A stretch of DNA of 64,000 nt. Origin: Atkinsonella hypoxylon. Its lineage: Eukaryota > Ascomycota > Sordariomycetes > Hypocreales > Clavicipitaceae. Under the pieces are notes generated by a model. That model saw only the letters and a program-made list of their open reading frames with translations, was not told where the DNA came from and made no database searches. The stretch spans positions 1 through 64,000 of the forward strand of contig JFHB01000041.1 in assembly GCA_000729835.1 (NCBI GenBank), in the 5' to 3' direction. Below, piece by piece: positions 1-11,509 of the stretch. Within the stretch, counting starts at the first letter, position 1; each line of letters starts with the position of its first letter. Both the position numbers and the translations under genes were made by a program.

Positions 1-71
1 CCGCTCTAGAAATAATCTTCCAACTCCGATGCAAAAAAAAAATAAAAAAAATTGCTGATACACAAGGCCTA

Positions 72-101
72 TTACACTTTGCTTCGTTACACTTTGCTTC
101 G
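72..101. repeat. 15-bp perfect tandem duplication over the JmjC stop codon
   Basis: The unit TTACACTTTGCTTCG occurs twice head to tail (72-86 and 87-101). The second copy holds the TAA stop on the minus strand. The first copy therefore lies just past the stop and would re-encode the last four sense codons plus a second stop if the first stop were read through. Confidence 0.9.
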
Positions 102-1883
102 TTTGTCTGAAGAAATGCCGCATGCTTCCTCGTCACAGCCCCTCTTCAACGGATCGGGGTGTAATCCCGCGGGCGTCAGGGGCGTCGGTGCCGGTGCCGG
201 TGCCGGTGGTGGAATATGTGCACTGTCCACCATGGGGATCGACAGACCGTCTCCGTACGCGGCGCAGAGGTCGAGGCGCTCTTCGCCCTCGGCAAGGGGC
301 CTCATGAAGGCGGCGGGGATGGCGGTGGCAAGCTTGCAGCTCGTTTGACACGGCTGGTACGAGCTCGTCGTCCAGGCTGGGTCGGCGTAGTTCTTCGCTT
401 CGGCAATGGTGTATCCGCAGCTGAAGCCCTCGTGGTAGGCGTCGGGCAGGATGACAATCGTCTCGCCGGGCCGTTGGTCGACGATGCGATAGGGGATGCC
501 TAGCTTCTCGAGCTTGTCGGGGAAGAAGAATTCGGCGCGGTGGCGCATGAACTGCGAGCAGCCGGCGCCGCGGCCGAGTGCTTCCTCTGCGATGTCGACG
601 GCCGTGGCGGGTATGACGATCCATATCTTGCGGCCTTTGTACAGGTGGTTGAGGGAGGCGAGGCGGAAATCTTCGGCGTGGATCTGGAAGGTTGCGCCGA
701 AGTAGGGACCTGATTCGTACACGTACGGAGTGTGTATGCCGGGGATGATGGCCTTTGTCTGATCGAGTTTGTCGCCTCGCAGGGGGTAGATGGGGCTTTG
801 CTCGGGAACGCCAGCCAAGCGCCGTTGGGCCTTCGTCCATGCGGGCACATCCACCCGGTAGCGAATGTTGCGCAGTTGCCTGTTCTGATTCTTTCTGAAA
901 AGATGCTTCAGCGTCCTGAGTGCCATCTCGGCGGATTGAGTGAACTCTTGTCCTGGTTGCGAAGACGCGAACACTCCTTCCGACGGTACTGTGCTCACCT
1001 GCCAACAGGTCGTTCGTCGAATGAGCTTCACTCTGTAAGCATTTGCGGCGACGTGTTGTGCGGGCTTCTCTGGCAGGGCAGCATGCAGTTCATCAGGAAT
1101 AATGACCTTGAAGCAGCCATCTGCTTCCGCATTGAGACTTTTAGCATAAGCTAGAACAGCAGGGAAATCATCCCACTGCTCGCTGGTAGGCCAAAGACGT
1201 AGGATACGATGGCCTTCAGCCCCGTCATAATCAAGTTTAATATCAGATGAACTGGCCAATTGGCTGCCGGGAGGGAAATATGCTGGGCTAGTTTGTTTTG
1301 GCAATGCAGGGACAGGCTGAGGGGACTCTATGGGAGGTAATAGGGCGGTAGGCAGATTTGGTGACATGGCCGTTGCTACTGTCAGCGATGGTGTTGTTGT
1401 TGAATTATTGGGTCTGGGCAGAGCTGGTGTAGCTCCCGGAATATCCTTCTCGGTAGACGTGGTTTCTCTCATGTCCGTCGCTTTGAAAAGGGTTTGAGCC
1501 GAATCTGGTTTCCCGTCTCTGGCGTCGTCCTGTTCCATTTCTGACGACGCTGGCCAGGCCGTCTCTTCGGGTGCGTCTTGCTCGAATGACTGTAACATCA
1601 CAGCCTCTGGCGATGATGGCACATCGATTCCCGTCACCTGCGACGGACCAGCCTGAGCATTCATGCTTGAAGCGATAGCTTGGGTGTCAATTTCGGATAG
1701 TCCAAGCCGTTCGCCCTCAGCTTGCGACTCATCCTGCCATCCGCTCGAATTCTGTTGCGCATCATCTCGCTCAGTAGTCGCAGGCACATCCTTGACCGCG
1801 GTTCGTTCCCAACCAGGCAGCGCAACATCGAGTCGCTCGGCAGTCGGTTGCGTCGCACCCGCCGGTCCAGCTTCAACATCCAT
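87..1883 (-). CDS. JmjC-domain protein, KDM4-like catalytic fold
   Basis: Single-exon gene of 598 residues, with its ATG at 1883-1881 and TAA at 89-87. The first ~330 residues are low-complexity, acidic and Ser/Pro/Thr-rich. The C-terminal third is a JmjC domain resembling the KDM4/JMJD2 type. The Fe(II) triad can be read as H402-x-E404 (motif IHAED) and H484 (motif AYHEGF), and K419 in GRKIW sits where the 2-oxoglutarate lysine is expected. RHRAEFFFPDKL and GIPYRIVDQ match conserved KDM4 segments. A Pro/Ala stretch follows, and the basic tail (DKRSKV) may be a nuclear signal. No JmjN, PHD or Tudor domain is visible, so this is a stand-alone JmjC protein. Family knowledge suggests a nuclear dioxygenase such as a histone lysine demethylase; the substrate cannot be read from the sequence. 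A perfect 15-bp tandem duplication spans the stop codon. Confidence 0.85.
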   Translation of the reverse strand: MDVEAGPAGATQPTAERLDVALPGWERTAVKDVPATTERDDAQQNSSGWQDESQAEGERLGLSEIDTQAIASSMNAQAGPSQVTGIDVPSSPEAVMLQSFEQDAPEETAWPASSEMEQDDARDGKPDSAQTLFKATDMRETTSTEKDIPGATPALPRPNNSTTTPSLTVATAMSPNLPTALLPPIESPQPVPALPKQTSPAYFPPGSQLASSSDIKLDYDGAEGHRILRLWPTSEQWDDFPAVLAYAKSLNAEADGCFKVIIPDELHAALPEKPAQHVAANAYRVKLIRRTTCWQVSTVPSEGVFASSQPGQEFTQSAEMALRTLKHLFRKNQNRQLRNIRYRVDVPAWTKAQRRLAGVPEQSPIYPLRGDKLDQTKAIIPGIHTPYVYESGPYFGATFQIHAEDFRLASLNHLYKGRKIWIVIPATAVDIAEEALGRGAGCSQFMRHRAEFFFPDKLEKLGIPYRIVDQRPGETIVILPDAYHEGFSCGYTIAEAKNYADPAWTTSSYQPCQTSCKLATAIPAAFMRPLAEGEERLDLCAAYGDGLSIPMVDSAHIPPPAPAPAPTPLTPAGLHPDPLKRGCDEEACGISSDKRSKV

Positions 1884-4378
1884 CCTTTAAAGCACCAATT
1901 AAGCCTGCAAAATCTCTGCCTCAATTCGCTTGTTCTTGTGCCAGAACTTATGCTCGCGTAGGCAAGGTCGTGCCGTTTATAACAAAGTGACGGCTTTCAG
2001 AATCAACCACCGTGGCAATGTGTTGCGAAGCGCGGGAAGAAGAATGTGCGCCGCCACAGGCCCGCCAGGACTTCTTTTCGCACTGAACTTCTGTTTGCGA
2101 CAAGTCCTTTCGTGCCTGCTGTGTTCTAAGCTATTTCCGGCCCACGTTGCCGCAAGCAAGTTTCAGGTAAGCCAGCGGACTGGAGCACCAATGTAAAAAG
2201 AAAAGAGAAGAATATGGTAGTATGTGGTAGCATGTGGTAGCATGTGGTAGCATATGCCGGAGCGAGAAACGGCGATTTCAAAATTTACAAAAAAAACTAC
2301 TGAGTGCGACAGCCAGGCCAAGTATAGAACGAATGACGGTGAAGCCGACTCAATTTCTATTGTTCCGCCTTTGGTTGATGGGTGGTGGGTGATGGGTGAT
2401 GGGTGATGGGTGATGGGGCCCGAAGGTAAACGAAACGACTACGCTTGCGGCAATCACCGTGAACAAGAACTCTGAACAAAGGGGCATGGGGCATGGGGCA
2501 TGGGGCATGGTGCATGAGCAAACACGCCGACGAGAGGGATCGATTCAATTTAAGAGACGACAAACGATTTGCATCCGCGCCGTGTTGTCAGCGACGTTCC
2601 ATCCTGGTCATCCTGGTCATCCTGGTCTTGCTGTCCGGAATAGGAGTAGGGAATGCGAGGAGAAGTCGCAATGATGTCGTCACAGGATGAGAATCGGAGT
2701 GTCCGACACGCATCGATGCAAACCATCTCCGCCCTTAGCCAAGGGAAATCCGAGAAATATAAAGGCACCGCAGCACGGCAAGGAAGAAGAACAGAGCGGC
2801 AGCGTGGATGGGGACGTCGAGGGAAAAGCCACGAGGACTCGGTGAAACGTAAATTGTGTGTGTGTGATCATGCACATCTGGCCTCATCTGGCCTCATCCA
2901 GCCCTCATCCCCTCCCGCCCGTCTTCTCCCTCGCTAATTTGCGCCGTCCTCTATACCGCTGCCGCTGCCGCTGCCGCTGCCGCACCTCACCTCATCCCTT
3001 GCGCTTTCCCTCTTCTCTCATGTCGACTCAATACGGTTGGCTCTGACGCTTATGCCCGCTGAGGAAAGTCGCACCTACCTTACATATCCAAGGCACTTGC
3101 CTAACCTACCTACCTAGGTACATATAATGAATGACTTGACTGTATGCGTCGAGTCATGCTCGCCCCGGACGCATTGCACGAGCAGCGGATGCACAAATGG
3201 GTCTTTGGAGTTTATTCCTTTATTCCTTTATTCCTTTCTTTCTTTCTTTCTTTCTTTCATTCCCCCCCCCCCTCGCACGTGAACCTACCATCCCTGAGCA
3301 GCGAGTTCAGACAAACCACCCGAGTCGGTCCTTGTCGATGCGGGGGCGGGGCTTCGGCCTCGACTTGTCTACGACTAAGAAATAACATTGAATACATACA
3401 TACACAATGCTTGTGTCCAACGCCTCGTTTTACTGACGGCCGACCATATCCCTCTGTACCACTCGCAGCGCTCCAAAGTTCCGATATGCTTCGCGCCCTT
3501 CCCATCGTTTCACACGATCGGCTCGTCTTTTTCTCACTTTGCTTCCTTCTCCTCAAGCGCCTAACCATGTTCCCGGGTCTAAAGGCTAGCTTGGACGGAC
3601 GAGGCAACAGGCTTAGTGCTTGACCCCTGTGCATGCGGCCCGCTCACCCCTAGCTACCCCTAGCTGCATGCTTAGACTTCCAAGCTTCCAAATTTGTGCC
3701 TCCTTCCGACCCTTAGTCTTGATCCTTGATCTTGGTCACGGGTTATCCACTGCGTGGACCGCCAATGACATGTCATCCATCACCTTTCATTGACGAGCCA
3801 CGACCCATCACCAAGGAACACAGATTCCTGAACACGACTGACCAGTCCAAAACATTGCTTTTCCACGAGCATGATATCATATGATATTTTCTGCCTCCCT
3901 TCGGGCAGTGTCCGCTGCTAAAACAACACTTGAACCAACATTAACAGTAAGCTCCATTCGTCTATGGCCAACAAGCACTCTCCATCTTCCAGCTCGACCC
4001 TTATGAAAATCCCAATGCGTTTCGTCCTCCTTGCGCCTAATAATGCTTGTTTCCTAATCCATTTGCGAACGAAAATCATAATGTCCAGCACAGAATTACT
4101 TACCATTGTACAACGAGAGACGGTCCAAAGGAATCAAACCGAATAGGTATATCAAGTTCGCCATTGTTTCCACAAATTGTATATCAGGCCCACCATGGTC
4201 TGTCCTGACCCAAAGTTGTGAGAAGCAAGACACTTAGTCATCATAACACGCACATAATGTTGTTTGTTAGCATCGCCCTTTTCCCTCTTTTTTTTCTTCT
4301 AGCATCTCTTCTTGTTCCTGGTCCTTCCTCTTCATAACAGCGCTGTTCAGTATCGTTATTTCGCGGTTCACGAATTTG
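1884..4378. other. Intergenic: JmjC promoter side and Spa2 3' side, rich in short tandem repeats
   Basis: No convincing gene in 2.5 kb. It holds a run of short arrays: a 10-bp catgtggtag unit near 2212-2253, gggtgatg near 2385-2416, ggggcat at 2481-2510, catcctggt at about 2600-2627, gctgcc near 2957-2983, and a tttc/tttattcc tract near 3217-3260 that ends in a C-run. One TACCTAGGTA palindrome lies at 3111-3120. The short open frames here are repeat-driven or lack any recognisable domain. Confidence 0.7.
2212..2627. repeat. Cluster of four short minisatellites
   Basis: Within 420 bp there are four unrelated arrays with units of 7-10 bp: catgtggtag (about 4 copies), gggtgatg (4), ggggcat (4) and catcctggt (3). 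Copies within each array are nearly identical, suggesting recent slippage. Confidence 0.8.
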
Positions 4379-7146
4379 TTACGAAAATGCATCGGCGCTG
4401 CTTGGTGGAGTGAGCCCGCCCACTCTCTGAACAAGCTCCTTTGTTTCGCGAGCTATCTCAAACGCAATCGGCGGTAACGTCTGCTTCCACATTCGCCATG
4501 CTCGCTCGTCTGATTGAGACAAGCTTTGGCCGCTTTGGTTGGCCTCCAAGAGCCGGTCACGAACTTCGCCAAGCCCTGACACCATGTTGCTGTATCCATA
4601 GGCTCGAGTCTCTTCCATGATCTTGCCAATAATGGCATCGATGCACAGAATCTCGCCAGTGATTTGTTTCATGTCGGTGCCTTCACGGACACAGCTTACA
4701 AGGTGCTGTATATCTGAGACGAGAAGTGCAATCTGGTCATCAAGGTAGATCTAAACTACCGTCAGTTGTCTTGATGAGAATCATAGGCCACCGTATGTGT
4801 TGTAAGGGTGTACCTTGAGATCGTGGGGACGACTGTTGCCATAGCCGTTGGGCCCTTTCTCAAAACCAAGGTATCCCGCGCCGCTGGTCATGCCATTCAA
4901 CTCACCCCCCGCATAGCGATCGACAGATTCTCTGGGCGAGCTGATCGGGCTATAGGCCGAGGATTCAGCGCTGGCGCGAGCCCCTACGCCGCCAAGTCCT
5001 TGGAACGGCGGTGGAGGCGGAAGACTTCCCTGGGTGGATGCTTGTGCCGTGCTGCGAGGTGAGAAGAAGCTCGCAGAGTCAACGGGAGTCACGATGCCGT
5101 CGTCCTCCTCGAGCTCGCCTGGTGGTGATGGTCGAATCTTGACGACACGAAGCAACTCAATGATAGCAACCGACAGGTTAGAGGCAGCCGCGTCTAGGAG
5201 AGATATAGGAGACATGCCCGCTCCAGCTGCAAAGTTCTTTGATGCAGTGATGAGTCCATTGGCTGTGGATGAAACTCTCGCCTTCAATTTGCCCCGTTGC
5301 TGAATCACCTTGTCATCGTGCGGAGTGGACTCATCTAGCTCTCTCGTAATTCGACGGACGCTGACCACTACTCGCTTCATGGCATCAACCACTTTTTCGG
5401 GCACCTCTCTCCGAGCAGTCTGTAGAAGCTCGTCAATGGACATCTGAAATTTCGTGACTTGTACGTCCTTTATTATGCCGTTGCTGTCGATAAAACCTTT
5501 GTCCCGGACGTATCTGGCTGCATCATGATCCAGATTGATCCCTTGCATTGAACTCCGCAAACCACCTTGCTGTGCCTTGGCGCGAGCGTATCGGTTCCTC
5601 CAGTCTTGGCATTCGCGTTCCAGATTTTTAATCGTCTCTTCCAACTCTTTCTGCTTGAGCTGTATTGCATTGCTTCTCTGCGTAAGCATCCTCATTTCAT
5701 CAAGGTCCTCTTTGGTCTTCTGGCGCACTTCTTCAGTAACTCGATTTTGCTCCTGCAAGGACTGTCGCAGCTCATCGTTTTCTCGTTGGATAGCAGCGTC
5801 TGATCTCAAAGATGCCTGATTCTTCAGGTCCGCTCGCATACGATCAAGCTCCTGCTTCATCGCGACGTTCAAATCCTGGGCTTCAGCAAGCTTGTTCTCA
5901 AGGTCCAAGCGAACATCAGACCAATCATTCTTCTCCAATTGGGCAGCAGTGGCTCTCAAGCGTTCCGCATCTAGTAAACCGTTCATCTCGTCTTCCTTTT
6001 TCTTCATGTCGTCTCCCATGCTGGACAATTTGTCCTGCAATTCCCTAATTTGCGCTTGGTATTCTTCCATCATTCTCTTATCGGCCTATATTATATATCA
6101 GTCAGTTACCGAGTTACCAAGCCAGCCAGCTATAGCACTTTCATCATGTCCATCTGCTGGCCGTCTCGCGAAGGAAGAATTATAGAGGTTCTCACTTCTG
6201 AACTTGCACCAGCGTCGTCATCTTCCTCAAGCATAGTGCTCTTATTGGGAACAATGGTGTTATTTTGATTCAGTTGCTTGGGCGTCGGTCGTCCATACTC
6301 TCCGTTCGGTAGGCTTGGAGACGGAGGGATTCCGTACGCGTCAGGAGGTGGCGGGCCACGAATCGAACTGGCATCGGAAGGTCGTCTCATGCGGCTTTGG
6401 CCTCGGGGTGGAAATATGCCATTGGGAGGTGTTCCATTTCGGCCGATAGGACCGCTACGCATCGACATAGAGCTTCCACCCCGGGGAATATCGCGGCCGA
6501 CAAAATTTGGAAACCGTCTCTCTAATTCATGATAGACATCGGCGGCGAGGTCACGAAAGCGCGGGGGGCCGACGGAAGATAGCCTCTGACGGGCTTGGTT
6601 TCGCTTGGGATGGAACGTCGATTCTGGCAGAAGGAACTGTGGAGGCGCATTTGGCCCTTTGGGGGCAGCCCTGGCCATGGCCTGACGTCGGATCAACTCA
6701 TCGAAAACGTCGGTACTGAGCTCGAAGAATTGGACCGGCGACAGTCGCAAGAGTTTATCCCGTGCTTTATTCGGTTGTTGCCTCGCATCATTGCCTCTAG
6801 CATGAAGAAAGGCTTTAAGAGCAATGTAGTGCTCGTTCAGGGCGGATTCGTCCAAGACGCGGGTGCTGTTGCGACCGCTGTCGCTACCTCCAGAGAAAAG
6901 GTTCGTGCCAGTACTCGACCGGCCAACGGAAGGCGGTGGTGAAGGGCCACCATTGCTTCTTGGTCCCAAGGGAAACCCATTCATGCTCATGGTGCTGTTG
7001 AAGCCTCCCGAGTTAGGGGGGGAGGCTAGGTTACCACGGGCGGATTGGTGTGGACCGTCGTCGCGAGGTGGATATTTGGATAACGACCACTCACTTCCAC
7101 CTATAGAGATAGGAGATAACGGCACATTGCGGCCCGCGGCGCTCAT
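4379..7146 (-). CDS. SPA2: Spa2-type polarisome scaffold protein
   Basis: Three exons: 7146-6196, 6085-4814 and 4750-4379. The introns (110 and 63 bp) are in phase 0 with donors GTGAGA and GTACAC; the product is 864 residues. I chose the ATG at 7146 (MSAAGRN) over an in-frame ATG at 7188 because the upstream residues look like leader. Two Spa2-homology/GIT repeats lie near residues 102-155 and 170-215 (KARDKLLRLS..FFELSTDVFDEL and QARQRL..FRDLAADVYHEL). A long coiled coil starts at the exon 1/2 junction (about residues 318-520; RMMEEYQAQIRELQDKL). The C-terminal exon (YLDDQIALLV, then a helical domain ending near GGLTPP) matches the conserved Spa2 tail. By family knowledge, Spa2 scaffolds the polarisome at hyphal tips and septa, binding formin and MAPK modules. 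The linkers are Pro/Ser-rich. Confidence 0.92.
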
Positions 7147-10100
7147 GATCGAGAAAGGAAAAGGCGGAGAGAGTGTTGCGCGGAGCAAGACTTCAAGATG
7201 CTACCGCGAAAATGTCTTACACCAAGGAGGCGCCAAGCAAGTTCGACTTGGATGGAACAGCGGGTCTCCACAGTGTACTGCCCCTGGCGGCTCGGGAGAC
7301 AGGGCAGCTTGATCTTTTTGGATTGTGCACCGGCAATCCTGACTGTCCAGGGATTGTCGCGATGTACCGGAGCCGCGTCAGGCATAGACGGGAAGCAATT
7401 TGGCAGGGCGGCACAAGTGGGCAAAAAGCTGCGATGGTCCAGTTGAGCGATGGTGCTCAAGAGATAAAAAAAAGAGTTTAGAGTGTATGGAGGTGATGGA
7501 GACAATAGAAATAAATGGTGTGCAAAAAGTTGCCTCTGAAACAAATGCACCAGACAGATGTCTTTGGGAGGCTGGAGGTCAAGGAAGACTCCAGTCTTGT
7601 GTTGGATGCTCCAGTTGAGCGTGTGGCTGCAAATCAAGCATCGACTGCCCCTTTAATCCCTGGCGTGCTTGATTTGAAATAGCTTTATTAGCTGCAGGCA
7701 GGAGGCCAGCAAATGAATGGGCGACTTTTAGGCAGTTGCAAATCGATTGAGTGATGCCGGGTCTTGGGAGTCTTGGGCGGCTTGTGACGGCGACAGCGCC
7801 TCTGCTATTATGTTTATCCAATTGCTGCAAAGGCTGCTGAGCGTCAACTGGCGACAATGAATGAATGCTAATATTAGCATTAGCATTAGCATTGGCAGTG
7901 GCAGTGGCAGTGGCAGTGGCAGAAAATTTTAGCGCGAGGGGCTCGGGAAATTGACGCTAGTCGCTTGAATAAATGCATGGGAACGCTTACGGAAGGAGCG
8001 AGCACGGACAATGCGAGAGATGAGCAGGGATGAATGCACCTGGTGGTGACTGCCAATTCCTACCTAGCGCTGCGTCACCTGTTATGAAGTAACAAAGTCT
8101 GTTCCCTGACAAATCTCATCAAAAGCGCACCTACTGTTTGTGCGAAAGAGTCTGGCCTTCTGATCGACCGGCGGGCTCCCGCCTCTCTTGTCCGAGGCGT
8201 TCTACCGAGCTGTGTGATTCGCTGCTGAACACTGATCTCCTGCTAGCCTGCACTCCCTCGAGGGAAAGTGTGCCACACGTGAGAAAACAAGGGGTTGACC
8301 GATCCTAGCCATCCTAGCCAGGGCCTCCTAAGCCAGCCCGGGGCCTCTGCTGAGTGGGTAGTATTAGATATTATTCCCGCCCTCAATTCGGGTTCCCATC
8401 AGCTTCTGCTTGTTTAGTCTCCGTCAAAGCGCAGACGAGTCCTTGCAGAGATTTCCAGAAAGGATCGGAATCGCCTGCTTAAAGTAGACTGGTTGCAAAG
8501 AAAATATCTCCGAACTCCGGCGCGAATTGGCCAGGTAAAGCTGTCAGCAGGACGGTGCGGCAGCATTTCAAGTGAAAAAGATTAATGGGAATGGTAAAGC
8601 CAGAAAGAAGCTTGGCCAGAGAGGGACCAGGTTCATTCGTTAGCCGCCATCACTGTTCGGTATCTTAGAGAACCGCTCTTTCTGAGCCTGAGAATGGCAG
8701 GAGCCGTGCAACAAGACTGCCGTGCATGATTGGACCTGATTAGACCTGATTGGACAGACTACGGAGTATTTGATTGCTGTGAGGGACGGATATTTTCAAG
8801 ACACACACTCTCGAAATTAATTAACCCTCCTTCATCGTGGCCAATGAACTCGTTCAATTGTGCCCTCCACATGGCCTTGAACGAGTAAGGAACTCCAACG
8901 GCACATCGGCTGGCAATCTCCCAAGACAATTCTCTAGTGTGTTGCCTTAGGGCATCACGCCAACCCTGACTGTCGCTGGGTCCCCTCTTTCTTGTCCCCA
9001 TCCTAAACACGCTCGACTCGAAGCCATTCGCAAATTTGGTTCCTCTTTGCTTCGCCGTGTGCGGGTTTTTGTGCTCCGCAGCCGGACGGGACCGCTTGGT
9101 CTAACATTCGCATTAAAGTGGTGCCAAAATAATAATACGTCAGTTCCACACGCCTCATGGCGCCACTTCTCAGATTGCCTCTGAACGAGCTGCCATTTCA
9201 CCTGCTGCGTACAACTCAGCGCGGCGCAAACCTTGGTCATCCATCGATGATACAGTGTTGAACGCGTGCAACAGAGCGTGCAATCGACAAATACTGTGCT
9301 TTGTATGACGCTAGCGATGCTATTCAGCTCTATACACAATCATATGGTGGTCAGAGCACCTATTGTCTTCACATCAACAACAAGGACAGTGCATGGGGAT
9401 TGTTGCCAGCATTCTGGCTAGCAAGGAGCAACAGAAGCGTGAAATCAAGTCATCCAGCGCAAGTGGGGGGTTCCTCTTTCGCAATGGAAAGTCCAGCGCA
9501 ACGCAACCGTAGACAAGTTGCTTCTGTGCCCTCAAAAGCTTCCAGTCAAGTTGTACTCCATCTCATGATTGATTTCCGAGTCATCAAGAATCTTACAGCG
9601 ACAGATACAGCGACAGGTACAGCGACAGGTACAGCGACAGGACGCATGATTCCTATCCAATACTATTTCAAGACTGAATGCAGGATTCAATGCGAGACAA
9701 CGCCATTCGTCCCCGCACTTCCATATCGCTCAAACAACGCCAACGCGAAAATCAAGCGATTTGTCAACTACCAAGCAGCGAACCGTACGAACAAGAAGTA
9801 CCAGGAATTGTATCTGGCCGCTTCTGAACGCGCCCCCAAAGCTCTGTCCTTCTCATGCTCGGCTGACCTGTATTAATCATGGATAACCGTGATAAACCAT
9901 GACGTAGACTCGACCGCATATTTGTCAATATGACGAAGCGATGTAAAAACGTACTTGAGTAGAAGTGGGTGTTTATTACTGATATTAGTAGCTTGAAGAA
10001 ACTTTTTTTCGATGTTACAGTTGACGTCAGTAACCGATGTAGTCCGACCAAACAACGTTGTCCCTCCAACTTCATGTAGGTCGACATAACTAACCCTTCG

Positions 10101-11509
10101 GTGTCGTGTCAGAACAGTTCAAGAATCTCCTCCGAAGCTTCACATCCAACGTTGAGAAATATTTGAAGTCCGATATTAGTCGATATTCGACGCCACTGAT
10201 ATGACAATTTCTCCCACCGGGCAGTATCGTGCTTTTGCCGTTGATAGCATCTACTCCAGCGTGGTGACAGACCCTGACAGTTGAAAGAGCGTTTTTATCC
10301 GCAGGGACCGTATCACTACATAGTGAGACCGCGGCGCCCGATCGTCGAAAAGGCTACCGGAATGTCGTACGAAGGAGACTCTCCTATCTTGCGGCCGATC
10401 ACGAGCTTTGTTCTTGTTGAAGCAGGATGCGTTCTTGCGCAGAAGGACTTGAATGTTATGATGCCCAGAGATGATCTTATCTAGTACCAAGGTAAAACAC
10501 CAAGTATGCGAGTGGTACCTCTGAAAAACCACGAGCAGACGCCTTGTGACCGATCCAGTTCTATATCGCACTACAACTGGATTCGAGCTCATGACCTACC
10601 TGACAAGACGTGTTAGAGATTACCGTTCATTAGCGACGCTTCTTCTATCATATAATAAGAGCTTGTCTTGCTCATGGAGTCTGACTAGACCTTCGTGTGC
10701 ATGTGCCGAACAAGCGACCCAAGTACGAAAACGTCTGTTTATCCACGGATAACTAGGATCGTACGCTATGCATAGGTGCCAGGCGTAGTGAGTGCCAGTC
10801 TTTTCTGCAAAATGCATGTAAAATGCATCATTCCGGACTTCTCGTCTAATCACAATGAGACTTCTGTTCATCTATTCAGGTAAGCTTCCAATATGCGTTA
10901 CAGTCATCTCTTGGCACACTTTTCTCCACAAGTGAAGCGGCACCTCGTGTATGCATCTTCCCGCGCCTGTAATCAGTATGAGACTGCGTGTATGGTTTCC
11001 GAAGCGGGGGGAGCTTGAGCCCAAAACCACCTAAGTAGTCAATTTAGTCGACGTCTGTTTGTATTGTCAGATGGACGCCATTGGATTATGGCACTGCCCT
11101 GGCATATAGTTAGTTGTGATTGTTGCCGCGGAAGTTTTGCATGTGCAGTCCGCTGGCCGTGTCAAGCAGCATGGCAAGGGGTTCAGGCTACGATTTTTTC
11201 TTGAACAGCATACAGAATCTTGAAGGGGCACTGCTTATTTAAAAACTATATTCTAATATTCAATACGGGTCTGATGGTAACGGGGGAGTCGGTTGACCTG
11301 CGGCCACTTGTTACTGCCAGAATGGTAAGTGGTTCCGGATCTCTCTATTACCAACTGTATATAAATTCTCTGCTTTGTGCATAGTAATGTGGAGTCTAAT
11401 CGCCCGCCAGACGCTGGTGTAAGAGAACCTAGTCCATCATGGTTATTAAGTGCCGCCTAAACGCTGGTATTAAGCATGCCTAGGGTGCTCGTTTCCATAC
11501 ACAGCACGT
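7147..11509. other. Intergenic: Spa2 promoter side and Ssu72 3' side, no supported gene
   Basis: The 4.4 kb contain a small array near 7868-7922 (attagc units passing into ggcagt units) and a roughly 12-bp gcgacaggtaca array near 9597-9642. Open frames such as 9301-9876 (+) and 10281-10484 (+) match no family I know and lack splice-compatible neighbours. 10.2-11.4 kb reads like decayed coding or transposon sequence, with frames broken every 50-70 codons, but nothing identifies it. Confidence 0.55.

Noticed and set aside
133..1005. 290-codon Arg-rich frame overlapping the JmjC gene
   Set aside because: It is an alternate frame of GC-rich JmjC coding sequence; its composition (Arg/Pro/His) is typical of a shadow.
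2385..2416. gggtgatg array as a telomere-like repeat
   Set aside because: The unit does not match the fungal telomere repeat TTAGGG, and the array has only four copies inside a gene-containing region.
7146..7188. Upstream in-frame start for Spa2 (ATG 7188)
   Set aside because: The extra residues MLRATLSPPFPFSI are not Spa2-like, whereas MSAAGRN is a plausible native start.
9301..9876. 191-codon plus-strand frame
   Set aside because: No recognisable motif; part of it is encoded by the acagcgacagg repeat, and there is no splice or promoter support.
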